DNA of 59,296 nucleotides from Nostoc sp. CMAA1605. GTDB lineage: Bacteria; Cyanobacteriota; Cyanobacteriia; Cyanobacteriales; Nostocaceae. Shown here one piece after another: positions 7,981-16,205 of the stretch (positions within the stretch are counted from its first letter, which is position 1; every line of letters begins with the position of its first letter). Both the position numbers and the translations under genes were made by a program. The stretch spans positions 1 to 59,296 of the forward strand of contig NZ_PJIZ01000039.1 of the NCBI RefSeq assembly GCF_021596505.1, read 5' to 3'. The notes below the pieces were generated by a model that was not told the origin of the DNA, made no database searches, and saw only the letters and a program-made list of their open reading frames with translations.

Positions 7981-8661
7981 TTAGCTATGGGTTAATTGTA
8001 GCTTGAGATAATCGATAAAATCTAACAGTTCAGTATCAGAGAGTTGATAGCGCGATCGCTTGCCATATTTTTGCTGTAAAAACTCTTTTCCCTGCTCTGG
8101 ACTCCAATTTAATTGTGATAGATAATTATCAGTTTCAGCGATAAAACCTGCACGATTATCAGACGAAATTAACTCTTGATTGTAATTCTGAATATTGTGA
8201 ACTTTCAGACTAACTTTTTGCCCTAAAGCTTGCAAATCTATTTCCTTATGTCCATCCCAGCTAACACCAACAGCACGATAAGTTACTGGATTATAGATAG
8301 TACAAAAGACAATTGTTTTATCACCAGGACTAACTGCGATTGTAAGAGGATGACACAACTGTTCATGTGTTAAAGCATCCAGAGAAAGTAACAAACTTTT
8401 AGAAAAATAAGATTCACTACCTGAGCGAACTATATAAGGCTTATCCGCCAAAATATGCAAATCAGTTTTTTCAGATTCACCGTGTGATGTCTCTACTTTC
8501 TTATTACATTCAATGCCTGTAATCAATCCTGTCAAAGCCCTATCATAAATCGGAATTGGCTTAGTATCATCCGAGAGCATATACCAACAATGATCACTTT
8601 CCTTACTAACAAAAACATACTGAGGCTTGGGGATAGAGCCGAACCCTAATTTAACATCCAT
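7981..8661 (-). CDS. Hypothetical protein, 226 residues
   Basis: I do not recognise a family. There is no signal peptide or membrane segment. The N-terminal two thirds look beta-rich (for example 'KPQYVFVSKESDHCWYMLSD'). The C-terminal 45 residues, including 'GKRSRYQLSDTELLDFIDYL', form a short helical module that resembles endings seen in several cyanobacterial proteins. It is convergent with the DUF5615 gene and separated from it by only about 20 bases. Confidence 0.7.
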   Translation of the reverse strand: MDVKLGFGSIPKPQYVFVSKESDHCWYMLSDDTKPIPIYDRALTGLITGIECNKKVETSHGESEKTDLHILADKPYIVRSGSESYFSKSLLLSLDALTHEQLCHPLTIAVSPGDKTIVFCTIYNPVTYRAVGVSWDGHKEIDLQALGQKVSLKVHNIQNYNQELISSDNRAGFIAETDNYLSQLNWSPEQGKEFLQQKYGKRSRYQLSDTELLDFIDYLKLQLTHS

Positions 8662-8853
8662 AATTGTCAGTGTAGAATCTCCTTAATAGATATAATTCCC
8701 TAACAATCAAGCTAATTAACACTTAAAACACACCAATAAACCCTCCGCGCCCCTACCCTGCGGGTTCCGCTCTTGGCGGTATGCGTTAAAAAATAAAACC
8801 CCACTCCCAGCCAAAATCTCAGCCATGAAGTGAGGTACTCACGCAGATTAAAT

Positions 8854-9573
8854 TCAAACTATAGTTTCCGGTTCATAACCCAAAGCCTTTAACCTACTTT
8901 CTAATTTCTGTACCCTATCTTCTGCTTCTAAACGCAGTTGTTCTTCTATACTTAACCGTGCTTCTGCTTCCATCATCCGTTCTTCTGGTGTGAGCAATCG
9001 GCGTTTTTGCTCATCATACCAGTACAACCATTCTCTTGCTATTCCTTGATAAAGACCTCTTTCTTTACCAATTCCTAAACCAATTTCTGGTAGCCAAATG
9101 GGATTTCCTGATAGTAGGAAATATTCCCCATCTTCTAGGCGATAGACTTCCAAAGGAGACTTTTTGCGCCGGAAAGGATTGTACACAACGTAATACAAAA
9201 CTCCCATTTCAGCATAAATATCTTTTTTGGTACTGTATTCGCCTAAATGTTTGGGAGAAGCCACTTCTATAGCTAGCATAGGCGGATTTTCTTCTTCCCA
9301 CAGCACATAGCTGAGGCGTAAATCCCCATGCACAAAACGCTTAACTCCGACACTTAAGAAACCATCAGGGACGATCACTGGCTTTTTTGGGTCATAATGA
9401 ATACCCATATTTACACCAAAGTACCAATCCCATCGGTCTAACCAAACCAAAGCCAGTGCAGCTTTTAGTAAACTTGGAATTAATTCTTGTATTTCATTAT
9501 CCACAGGCGTGTCCTCGGAGTTCGGTAGCTCTTCGGAAGATGGTAAACAGTGTAACGAGTTGTAGTTTAACAT
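8854..9573 (-). CDS. Uma2 family (DUF820) restriction-endonuclease-fold protein
   Basis: Uma2 proteins have a PD-(D/E)XK nuclease fold and are greatly expanded in cyanobacteria; their substrates are not established. The sequence shows 'KPVIVPDGFLSVGV' (Asp of the core), 'LAIEVASPKHLGEYSTKK' with the E-V-x-S motif, and 'KKDIYAEMGVLYYVVYNPFR', the conserved helix with the Lys and the Tyr strand. The last about 50 residues are a Glu/Arg-rich coiled coil ('EERMMEAEARLSIEEQLRLE'), a common C-terminal extension in this family. Divergent from the small gene at 9735. Confidence 0.9.
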   Translation of the reverse strand: MLNYNSLHCLPSSEELPNSEDTPVDNEIQELIPSLLKAALALVWLDRWDWYFGVNMGIHYDPKKPVIVPDGFLSVGVKRFVHGDLRLSYVLWEEENPPMLAIEVASPKHLGEYSTKKDIYAEMGVLYYVVYNPFRRKKSPLEVYRLEDGEYFLLSGNPIWLPEIGLGIGKERGLYQGIAREWLYWYDEQKRRLLTPEERMMEAEARLSIEEQLRLEAEDRVQKLESRLKALGYEPETIV

Positions 9574-9913
9574 GAGAGTTTTTCTCTGACTCTAGTGTTT
9601 AGCTAGAGCAATTGATCAAGATCAATATACTTCTGTTCAAGTTGTCTGATATCAACCGCTAGTAGACTTTATCACAGGATAATAAAGTTAATGGGCAACG
9701 AGAAGATTTATATTTTCTTAATAGGAGTGTACTTATGAGTCAAAACCCTGTGAACATTACTTATTCACTAGAGGAAATCTTAGGACAAATCAATCAGAAG
9801 CTGGATACCCTACAAAAAGACGTTACAGAAATTAAAATCGGGCAAGTCAAGCTAGAAGCTGAACTCAAGGGAGATAAGTAGTCGGACAAAATTAAATTCA
9901 CTCGTTGAGAGAG

Positions 9914-9934
9914 GGAACAGGGAACAGGGAACAG
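9914..9934. repeat. Heptanucleotide tandem repeat (GGAACAG)x3
   Basis: Three perfect copies of a 7-base unit lie inside the interrupted gene at 9735-10273. The same unit, in another phase, occurs four times at 47104-47131. Confidence 0.85.
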
Positions 9935-10030
9935 AAAAATCAGTTGTGTAATTAATTCTGTCTCAATACTTAATTAAATCTCTGGAAACGGAACTCAAGG
10001 GAGATATTAACTCTCAACTCGCACTGGGTT

Positions 10031-10098
10031 AAAAACCGGGTTTCTTGCAAATCCCTCAGCTTAGAAACATTAATCTTTCGTTCAGAAACCCGGTTTTT
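10031..10098. repeat. Palindromic mini-element with 15-bp inverted ends
   Basis: AAAAACCGGGTTTCT (10031-10045) and its exact inverted copy (10084-10098) flank 38 bases. Short elements with AAACCCGGTTT-type ends are frequent in cyanobacterial gene gaps and behave like miniature mobile repeats. Here it sits between the two halves of a broken small gene. No ORF lies inside. Confidence 0.75.
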
Positions 10099-10276
10099 TA
10101 GGGCTTGTTGAGAATGGTGCAAGATATAAATTAAGGCTTTAGACACCGAGGTGAAAGGAATCGGTAAGCGGTTAGACACGCAAGAGTTTATCAATCGTTC
10201 TGTGGTGGTTGGCTTTGTCTTAGCGTTGACAGCCGGAGTCATCAAATTATTTTTTCCCAGTTTATCTAACTAGCAG

Positions 10277-10309
10277 AGAACCCCACCTTCTGCAAGAAAG
10301 CGGGGTTCT
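10277..10309. terminator. Hairpin between convergent genes
   Basis: AGAACCCC (10277-10284) and GGGGTTCT (10302-10309) form the base of an imperfect hairpin with paired CTTC/GAAAG inside. It lies between the broken plus-strand gene and the 3' end of ndhD on the minus strand. No strong T-run follows in either direction, so terminator function is likely but not certain. Confidence 0.5.
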
Positions 10310-10337
10310 ATAATCTCACAATGCTCACGAATCCCAA

Positions 10338-11915
10338 TTAATTACCAATTGCTGGTGCATTGAAAGAAACTTCTGTAGTTTCTGTTTTTTGATCCGCTAA
10401 AGTAGGAACGGAATCGCGCAATCTAGCTGTCAGTTGTACGGTTGTAGCGTCGTACATCTGAGTCAGTAATTTGGGATAGAAACCAATACCAATAATTGGC
10501 ACCAAAAGACAAGCAATGATAAAGACTTCGCGGGGTTCAGCATCAATCAACGCTTGATGAGAAACTAATTCTTCGTTTTCCTGTCCGTAGAAAATTTCGC
10601 GCAACATTGACAACAGATAAATAGGAGTTAAAATCACTCCCACTGCCATCAAGAATACTACGATGACTTTAAAAGTAGAGCTATAAGCGTCACTGGTAGC
10701 AAAGCCAACGAATACCATTAACTCTGCCACGAAACCACTCATCCCTGGTAGTGCTAAAGAAGCCATTGAACAAGCGGTGAACATGGCGAAAATCTTTTGC
10801 ATCCGTTTACCAACACCACCCATTTCATCTAACATCAGGGTATGTGTCCGGTCATAGGTTGCACCCACGAGGAAGAATAAACTCGCCCCGATTAAACCGT
10901 GGGATACCATTTGCAAGACTGCGCCACTTAACCCTAAATCGGTAAAGGAAGCAAACCCGATAATTACAAACCCCATGTGCGAAATTGAGGAGTAAGCAAT
11001 TTTGCGTTTGAGGTTGCGCTGGGCAAACGACGTTAAAGCTGCATAGATGATGTTCACTACCCCCAAAATTACCAAAGCTGGGGCAAAGTAAGCATGGGCA
11101 TCGGGTAGCATTTGGGCATTCATGCGAACTAGGGCGTAACCACCCATTTTCAGCAGAATCCCAGCCAGTAACATATGCACGGGGGCTGTAGCTTCACCGT
11201 GGGCATCTGGTAGCCAAGTATGTAGGGGAATGATGGGCAATTTGACAGCATAAGCAATCAGGAAGCCACCGTAAAGTAACAGTTGGAAATTGAGGGCGTA
11301 ATCTTTGAGGCCAAGCGATCGCATATCAAAGGTGACATTATCGCCATAAAAGGCCATTGTCAACGCTGCCACCAAAATAAACAGCGAACCGCCTGCGGTG
11401 TACAAAATAAACTTGGTGGCTGCATACTGACGCTTTTTACCGCCCCAAATCGCCAGCAGGAGGTAAACGGGAATCAATTCCAGTTCCCACACCAGGAAAA
11501 ACAGCAGCATATCCTGCACGGCGAAGACAGCGATTTGTCCGCCGTACATCGCCAACAGTAAAAAGTAAAATAGCTTAGGCTTGAGGGTCACAGGCCAGGC
11601 TGCTAAAGTTGCCAAGGTGGTAATGAATCCAGTCAAAATAATCAGGGGCATAGACAAGCCATCAGCCCCGACTGACCAATTCAAATCTAACTGGGGAACC
11701 CAGGCATAACTTTCTACAAGTTGTAAATCGGGGTTAGAGAAGTCGTACCCAGTATAAAAAGCGTAGACAATCAGCGCAAAGTCTATCAACCCGACAATCA
11801 GGGAATACCAGCGCACGGTTTTGCCGTCTTTATCTGGGATAATGGGGATTAGTAGCGACGCTGCGATCGGTAACAAGATAATCGTCGTCAGCCACGGGAA
11901 ATTAGCTGTATTCAT
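10338..11915 (-). CDS. ndhD: NAD(P)H-quinone oxidoreductase subunit 4 (NdhD)
   Basis: NdhD is a proton-pumping, antiporter-like membrane subunit of cyanobacterial NDH-1, which drives cyclic electron flow and respiration in thylakoids. The 525-residue protein is nearly all membrane helices. Key features include the conserved Glu in '[15 protein letters not shown]' (TM5), the Lys in TM7 near '[20 protein letters not shown]' and '[18 protein letters not shown]'. Family, length and start ('[17 protein letters not shown]') fit the NdhD1-type subunit found in the respiratory complex rather than the CO2-uptake paralogues, though this call is by similarity. An inverted repeat (AAAAAGC...GCTTTTT, 11951-11987) lies in its 5' leader. 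Confidence 0.95.
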   Translation of the reverse strand: MNTANFPWLTTIILLPIAASLLIPIIPDKDGKTVRWYSLIVGLIDFALIVYAFYTGYDFSNPDLQLVESYAWVPQLDLNWSVGADGLSMPLIILTGFITTLATLAAWPVTLKPKLFYFLLLAMYGGQIAVFAVQDMLLFFLVWELELIPVYLLLAIWGGKKRQYAATKFILYTAGGSLFILVAALTMAFYGDNVTFDMRSLGLKDYALNFQLLLYGGFLIAYAVKLPIIPLHTWLPDAHGEATAPVHMLLAGILLKMGGYALVRMNAQMLPDAHAYFAPALVILGVVNIIYAALTSFAQRNLKRKIAYSSISHMGFVIIGFASFTDLGLSGAVLQMVSHGLIGASLFFLVGATYDRTHTLMLDEMGGVGKRMQKIFAMFTACSMASLALPGMSGFVAELMVFVGFATSDAYSSTFKVIVVFLMAVGVILTPIYLLSMLREIFYGQENEELVSHQALIDAEPREVFIIACLLVPIIGIGFYPKLLTQMYDATTVQLTARLRDSVPTLADQKTETTEVSFNAPAIGN

Positions 11916-12083
11916 TACAATTTGTCTGCTATCAAAATCATGTTTGCCAAAAAGCCACTAGTTATTAACTAACAGCTTTTTGACGATTTGGCATTTATTG
12001 TTAGTTTGATTTAATCAAGTGGGCAACCCCCGATTTTTCGCTTGGGAGTCTAGCCGTTAAACTTAAATTTTAACGATGCGATG

Positions 12084-12121
12084 GTATGGTGTAGCCCAGA
12101 CATTGCTAAGATACACCATAC
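12084..12121. promoter_or_regulatory. 10-bp inverted repeat upstream of the toxin-antitoxin pair
   Basis: GTATGGTGTA (12084-12093) and its exact inverted copy TACACCATAC (12112-12121) are separated by 18 bases and end about 60 bases before the antitoxin start at 12181. Type II modules are normally repressed by their own antitoxin bound to such operators, so this is a candidate operator. It could alternatively be the end pair of a tiny mobile repeat. Confidence 0.45.
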
Positions 12122-12180
12122 TATTTGGTTGTGTCGAAAACAGCACCTTGGTATAAAAAGCTTTACAAGAGAACCAAATC

Positions 12181-12432
12181 ATGATGAATCAAAAAAATTC
12201 CAGTCAGATTCGTTATGTCACCAATGCAGAGGGAAAAACCACAGATGTAATCATCCCGATAGAACTTTGGCAACAGATCATGATTTCCGTAAATTCTGTT
12301 CCAATCAGTGGTTTAGCAGTGATTGATGAACAAGAGCCAAAAACACAAATATTAGCCGATTTGCAAGAATCTTTACGGCAAGCAACAGCAGGAGAAACAT
12401 TCCCAGTGTCAGAGCTTTGGAAGGATATCTAA
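12181..12432 (+). CDS. Probable antitoxin of a RelE/ParE-type pair
   Basis: This 83-residue protein starts with a beta-rich segment ('QIRYVTNAEGKTTDVIIPIE') followed by a helix and an acidic C-terminal tail ('LADLQESLRQATAGETFPVS') that is typical of antitoxins wrapping their toxin. I do not recognise a named family. The linkage to the RelE/ParE-like gene immediately downstream is the main evidence. ATG at 12181 follows an AGAGAACC stretch; ATG at 12184 is an equal alternative. Confidence 0.75.
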   Translation: MMNQKNSSQIRYVTNAEGKTTDVIIPIELWQQIMISVNSVPISGLAVIDEQEPKTQILADLQESLRQATAGETFPVSELWKDI

Positions 12433-12443
12433 AGCCGAGATTT

Positions 12444-12770
12444 ATGGTAGAAGTTCGGTTTACACTCCCGTTCAAACGTCGTCTTAAAACTCTGGCTAAA
12501 CGCTATCGCCAAATTCAAACCGATATTCAACCTATTATCGATGAATTACAGGTTGGAAATTTTATTGGTGATCAAATTTCGGGGATAGACTTGACTGTTT
12601 TTAAAGTTCGCGCCAGAAATAGTGATATCCCCACAGGTAAAAGTGGTGGATATCGCGTGATTTATCAAGTTGTTTCACCTGATTTGGCTTTACTTCTACT
12701 CATTTATGCAAAATCGGATCAGGCAGATGTCAGCTTAGAAGAGATTGAAGATGCAATTAACAAAGTATAG
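12444..12770 (+). CDS. RelE/ParE family toxin
   Basis: This 108-residue basic protein has the RelE/ParE fold pattern: 'VRFTLPFKRRLKTLAKRYRQ' (strand plus helix), then 'DLTVFKVRARNSD' and 'GKSGGYRVIYQVVSPDLALL', the two central strands with the conserved Arg and Tyr, and 'LLIYAKSDQADVS', the last strand. RelE-type members cut mRNA on the ribosome and ParE-type members poison gyrase; which applies here is unknown. ATG at 12444 is chosen; ATG at 12417 would overlap the antitoxin gene by 16 bases and add residues without similarity. The module sits between ndhD and ndhF. Confidence 0.85.
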   Translation: MVEVRFTLPFKRRLKTLAKRYRQIQTDIQPIIDELQVGNFIGDQISGIDLTVFKVRARNSDIPTGKSGGYRVIYQVVSPDLALLLLIYAKSDQADVSLEEIEDAINKV

Positions 12771-12857
12771 CTATATTGCTGAGTTGTTTAGGCGTAAAAA
12801 TAATCATAAATACGTGTTTTTATATCTATACTTTCTCACAGTTTATTTAGGATTACG

Positions 12858-12992
12858 TTATTTACTTTCAAGACTTGTTCCCTGGAGATTTGCACCTTGA
12901 AGATTTGCATCTTGAAGATTTCCTAATGTAAGATTGGCATTTGGAAAATTTGTATTTGCAAGATTGCTAGCCACCAGATTAGCAAATACCAT
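12858..12992 (-). CDS. 44-residue pentapeptide-repeat ORF
   Basis: An ATG at 12992 opens a short frame of 44 codons that reads as consecutive A(N/D)LXX pentapeptides: 'FANLVASNLANTNFPNANLT', 'LGNLQDANLQGANLQ' and so on to a TAA at 12858-12860. About eight repeats form two turns of a right-handed beta-helix. In-frame stops lie directly upstream, so this is either a true miniature protein or the remnant of a larger pentapeptide gene. It lies downstream of ndhF, beyond a strong terminator. Confidence 0.5.
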   Translation of the reverse strand: MVFANLVASNLANTNFPNANLTLGNLQDANLQGANLQGTSLESK

Positions 12993-13028
12993 TTGTACTT
13001 GAATTGTTGATTTACTGAACTATTAACC

Positions 13029-13055
13029 AAAAAAAAGGAGTCTAAATTAAGACTC
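13029..13055 (-). terminator. Intrinsic terminator of ndhF
   Basis: On the minus strand a 6-bp stem (GAGTCT/AGACTC, 13038-13043 and 13050-13055) is followed by a run of T residues (13029-13036 on the plus strand is A-rich). A second near-palindrome (AGGGGCAGACGCGTGTCCACCCCT, 13067-13090 region) stands between it and the ndhF stop codon. Confidence 0.75.
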
Positions 13056-13097
13056 TAAAAAAACTTAGGGGCAGACGCGTGTCCACCCCTATGAAAA

Positions 13098-15188
13098 TCA
13101 GGTGACACCAAAGAATATGACTAAACCCAAAACAGCCCCAAAGACGATGAGGGCGTAAAATTGAGCGCGACCATTTTCTAGGTATTTCAGACCTTCACCA
13201 CTGACGAGGGTGAAAAAGCCTGTTAGGTTAACTGCACCATCAACAACGCGGAAGTCTACTTCCATGACTTGTCTAGCTAGGCGGCGTAAGCCGAGAACAA
13301 AGACACGGTGGTAAATGTCATCGAAGTACCACTTGTTGAGGGAGAGTTCGTAGAGTGGTTTGATTTTAGCAGCGATCGCAGCTGGGTCGATTTTACGCTG
13401 CCAGTACATCAAAGAAGCTAGGGTAATCCCAATTAAGGATACACCTACTGAACCACCCGCCATGATGTAAAACTCATGGGGGTCAAACTCGGCGGCTTTT
13501 TCGATGATTTCCGCCAAATTTTCATTTGGTGAGAAAATAAATCTCTCGAAGTAGTTGTTGTAGGGTGTACCTACTAAACCAATCAAAATTGAAGGTATAG
13601 CTAACACTAACAAAGGTAGGGTCATTGTCCACGGTGATTCATGGGGCGAATCACTGTGATGTCCGTGACCATCATGATGACCGTCTGTAGCTGCTAGTTC
13701 CCCTTTCTTCATTGCCCCAGGGCCAAAATTAACGGCGGGTGCGGCTGATTCTAGTTCCAGAACAGTTGATGCTGCTTTTTTGAGCTTGTCTTTGATTTTC
13801 TCGTCATTTCCTCGGAATTTACCTTCAAATGTCGAGAAATACATCCTGAACATATAAAAGGCAGTAATCCCGGCAGTCATCCAGCCGATAAACCACAGCA
13901 GAGGGTTAGCCTCATAGGCTGCACCAAGAATTTCATCTTTTGACCAGAAGCCAGCAAAGGGAGGAATCCCCGAAATTGCCAAACAACCAATCAAAAAGGT
14001 GAGTCCGGTAGCGGGCATATACTTGCGTAGTCCGCCCATTAAGCGCATATCCTGGGCTAAAACTGGGTCATGACCAACTACCCCTTCCATACCATGAATC
14101 ACTGAACCAGAACCAAGGAACAGCATCGCCTTAAAGTAGGCGTGGGTCATCAGGTGAAATAAACCTGCACTGTAAGCACCTACTCCCATCGCCATCACCA
14201 TGTAGCCTAACTGGGAGATGGTGGAGTAAGCCAAACCCTTTTTGATGTCGTTTTGGGTAATGGCAATGGTTGCCCCCAAAAACGCTGTGAACGCCCCAGT
14301 AAAGGCAATGACATTCATCGCTGCTGGGACGTGTTCAAAGACGGGGTACATCCGGGCAATTAAAAATACCCCAGCTGCCACCATTGTGGCGGCGTGAATT
14401 AAGGCAGAAATAGGAGTCGGGCCTTCCATCGCATCTGGTAGCCAGACGTGGAGAGGAAATTGGGCTGACTTAGCGACGGGGCCAAGGAAGACTAAAATTG
14501 CAAACAGAACTGCCAGGAAATTGCTCAGAGAACCCGTTTGTACCAGTTCTCCTAAACGTTCGCCCATTACAGTGAAATCGAAGCTGCCTGTTGCCCAAAA
14601 TAGCCCCAGAATCCCCAGGAGTAGACCGAAGTCACCCACCCGGTTAGTCACAAATGCTTTTTGACAAGCATCTGCTGCTGATTTGCGATCGTACCAAAAG
14701 CCCACCAGCAAGTAGGAACACATCCCCACCAATTCCCAGAAAATATAAATCTGGACTAGGTTAGGGCTGACAACTAGACCCAACATTGAAGAGCCAAATA
14801 AGCTCAGATAAGCGTAAAACCTCACGTACCCTGGGTCATGAGCCATGTAGCCATCAGTGTAAACCATGACTAAGAAGGCTACCGTTGTGACAATCACCAG
14901 CATGAGGGCTGTGAGATTGTCGATAGTGTAACCCATGCTCAGATGGAAATTACCTGCTGCTGCCCATTCCAGAGTACGTAGATAGGTTGGGTGTCCTTGG
15001 AGTTGACTCCAAAGTAAGGCAAACGACAAACCCATCGCTGCGCCCATTAGGGAAATGATCAACACAGCATTGAGCTGCCGCAGGCGGTTTGTCGTTTGAT
15101 TGAAAGAAATTAAGCCTAGACCAACTAGCATTGCCCCCAAAAGTGGCAATACGGGAATTAGCCAGGCGTACTGATAGATTACTTCCAT
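13098..15188 (-). CDS. ndhF: NAD(P)H-quinone oxidoreductase subunit 5 (NdhF)
   Basis: NdhF is the distal antiporter-like subunit of NDH-1 and carries the long lateral helix. The 696-residue protein has some 15-16 membrane segments, with conserved 'FWELVGMCSYLLVGFWYDRK', 'KSAQFPLHVWLPDAMEGPTP' and 'KKGLAYSTISQLGYMVMAMG'. An ATG at 15188 is preferred over the GTG one codon upstream. A loop at about residues 500-520 is strikingly His-rich ('GHHDGHGHHSDSPHESPW'), an insertion that may bind metal or simply be a linker. Similarity and length suggest the NdhF1-type subunit. Confidence 0.95.
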   Translation of the reverse strand: MEVIYQYAWLIPVLPLLGAMLVGLGLISFNQTTNRLRQLNAVLIISLMGAAMGLSFALLWSQLQGHPTYLRTLEWAAAGNFHLSMGYTIDNLTALMLVIVTTVAFLVMVYTDGYMAHDPGYVRFYAYLSLFGSSMLGLVVSPNLVQIYIFWELVGMCSYLLVGFWYDRKSAADACQKAFVTNRVGDFGLLLGILGLFWATGSFDFTVMGERLGELVQTGSLSNFLAVLFAILVFLGPVAKSAQFPLHVWLPDAMEGPTPISALIHAATMVAAGVFLIARMYPVFEHVPAAMNVIAFTGAFTAFLGATIAITQNDIKKGLAYSTISQLGYMVMAMGVGAYSAGLFHLMTHAYFKAMLFLGSGSVIHGMEGVVGHDPVLAQDMRLMGGLRKYMPATGLTFLIGCLAISGIPPFAGFWSKDEILGAAYEANPLLWFIGWMTAGITAFYMFRMYFSTFEGKFRGNDEKIKDKLKKAASTVLELESAAPAVNFGPGAMKKGELAATDGHHDGHGHHSDSPHESPWTMTLPLLVLAIPSILIGLVGTPYNNYFERFIFSPNENLAEIIEKAAEFDPHEFYIMAGGSVGVSLIGITLASLMYWQRKIDPAAIAAKIKPLYELSLNKWYFDDIYHRVFVLGLRRLARQVMEVDFRVVDGAVNLTGFFTLVSGEGLKYLENGRAQFYALIVFGAVLGLVIFFGVT

Positions 15189-15359
15189 CACTGACGCGTA
15201 CTTTTAGGATTTTTGACTATCTTTGGACTTTACTGTACAGTTTTCGCCGTCAGCAACTATCCATGTCGTAACTGTTAACAATTGTGACACACACCCTAGA
15301 TGATAAAATACCCCACTCGAACACTTTTGAGCAGGGTCGTTAAGCATGGTTTTAGATTT

Positions 15360-15380
15360 GGGGACTGGGGACTGGGGACT
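15360..15380. repeat. Heptanucleotide tandem repeat (GGGGACT)x3
   Basis: Three perfect copies of a 7-base unit, followed at 15400-15436 by degenerate CAATGCC/CAATTCC heptamers. Both lie between the ndhF promoter region and the thioredoxin-like gene end. Confidence 0.85.
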
Positions 15381-15438
15381 GGAAGGGAGATTTTACTTTC
15401 AATGCCCAATGCCCAATTCCCAATGCCCAATTCCCAAA

Positions 15439-15825
15439 TTATGCTAAGTGCAATTCTAGGTCTGATTTTTTAGAGCCACTGTAAGCTTTAGGACGGTGAG
15501 TGTAGTTGAGTTTGATCTCTTCTAAAGCCAGACGGAGGTCATCTCTACCACGAAAACCCTCAAGACGATGCCGAACCACGCCATTTTCAATTAGCAGTAA
15601 GGTTGGCAAGGACTTGAGGCGATACGTGTTAGATAGCTTGAAGTTCTCATCTGCATTAATCCCAACTAGCTTAATTTGGTCTTCACACTGACCTTGAAAT
15701 TGCAGCAGCAAAGGGTGAATAATGCGACATAGACCACACCAAGGTGCTTCAAAATTTACTAAAACCGGAATTGGCGATTCTAAAACTTCTTGAGTAAATG
15801 TCCGCTCACTAACCGACAACACCAT
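15439..15825 (-). CDS. Thioredoxin-like protein (WCGLC)
   Basis: The 128-residue protein has the thioredoxin fold pattern: 'PVLVNFEAPWCGLCRIIHPL' with a C-x2-C active site, 'LVGINADENFKLSNTYRLKS', and the cis-Pro in 'SLPTLLLIENG'. The active site reads WCGLC instead of the usual WCGPC, which should alter redox potential. Compared with classical thioredoxin there is a C-terminal extension of about 20 residues ('NYTHRPKAYSGSKKSDLELH'). The ORF can start at 15873, but the ATG at 15825 fits the family start. Likely cytoplasmic or thylakoid-associated disulfide reductase; target unknown. Confidence 0.85.
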   Translation of the reverse strand: MVLSVSERTFTQEVLESPIPVLVNFEAPWCGLCRIIHPLLLQFQGQCEDQIKLVGINADENFKLSNTYRLKSLPTLLLIENGVVRHRLEGFRGRDDLRLALEEIKLNYTHRPKAYSGSKKSDLELHLA

Positions 15826-15873
15826 GATGCCTCTAGAATTATAGGTTTTTAATATCAAACTGGCTATCAGCAA

Positions 15874-16205
15874 AAGAATTTAGCAAGCTAGTCAAAGCTT
15901 TATTGCAGTTATTTTTCAAAAGTTATTGTGGGATCTGACACAAAAGTCAGCATGATTTTAACGACAAAATTTGGGTTATTCAAGTCCTGGCAATGGTTTG
16001 CCTAATAGTTGTTTTAAGTGCTGCGCTGTATAATCCCCCACAAAAGTAATTGTTGATTGATTCACAAAATGTACAGGTATGAAAACCTATGACCTCACCC
16101 TGACTAACAGCTATTTCTATTTATCCTACATTGATTTGGTAGCATTTGATCAGTAGAATCTTTTACTAGGTTAGTATTTTTTTGGGTTTTGGGGATCACT
16201 CAAAA
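15874..16205. other. Gene-free gap, about 330 bases
   Basis: This is AT-rich sequence between the end of the NnrU-like gene and the thioredoxin-like gene, both on the minus strand. It should hold the promoter of the thioredoxin-like gene. I see no ORF, repeat or clear hairpin. Confidence 0.5.

Larger units (their letters stand above)
9735..10273 (+). pseudogene. Small coiled-coil/membrane protein gene, broken by repeats
   Basis: An ATG at 9735 after 'AATAGGAG' opens a 48-codon frame ending at 9881 that reads '...KLDTLQKDVTEIKIGQVKLE' and 'AELKGDK'. The rest of what looks like the same gene appears about 230 bases later: from about 10114 a frame reads 'LDTEVKGIGKRLDTQEFINR' and then a membrane segment 'SVVVGFVLALTAGVIKLFF', with a stop at 10271-10273. 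Between them are a second copy of GAACTCAAGGGAGAT, a GGAACAG tandem repeat and a palindromic element. The intact gene would encode roughly 90-100 residues: a coiled coil followed by a C-terminal membrane anchor. Confidence 0.7.
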
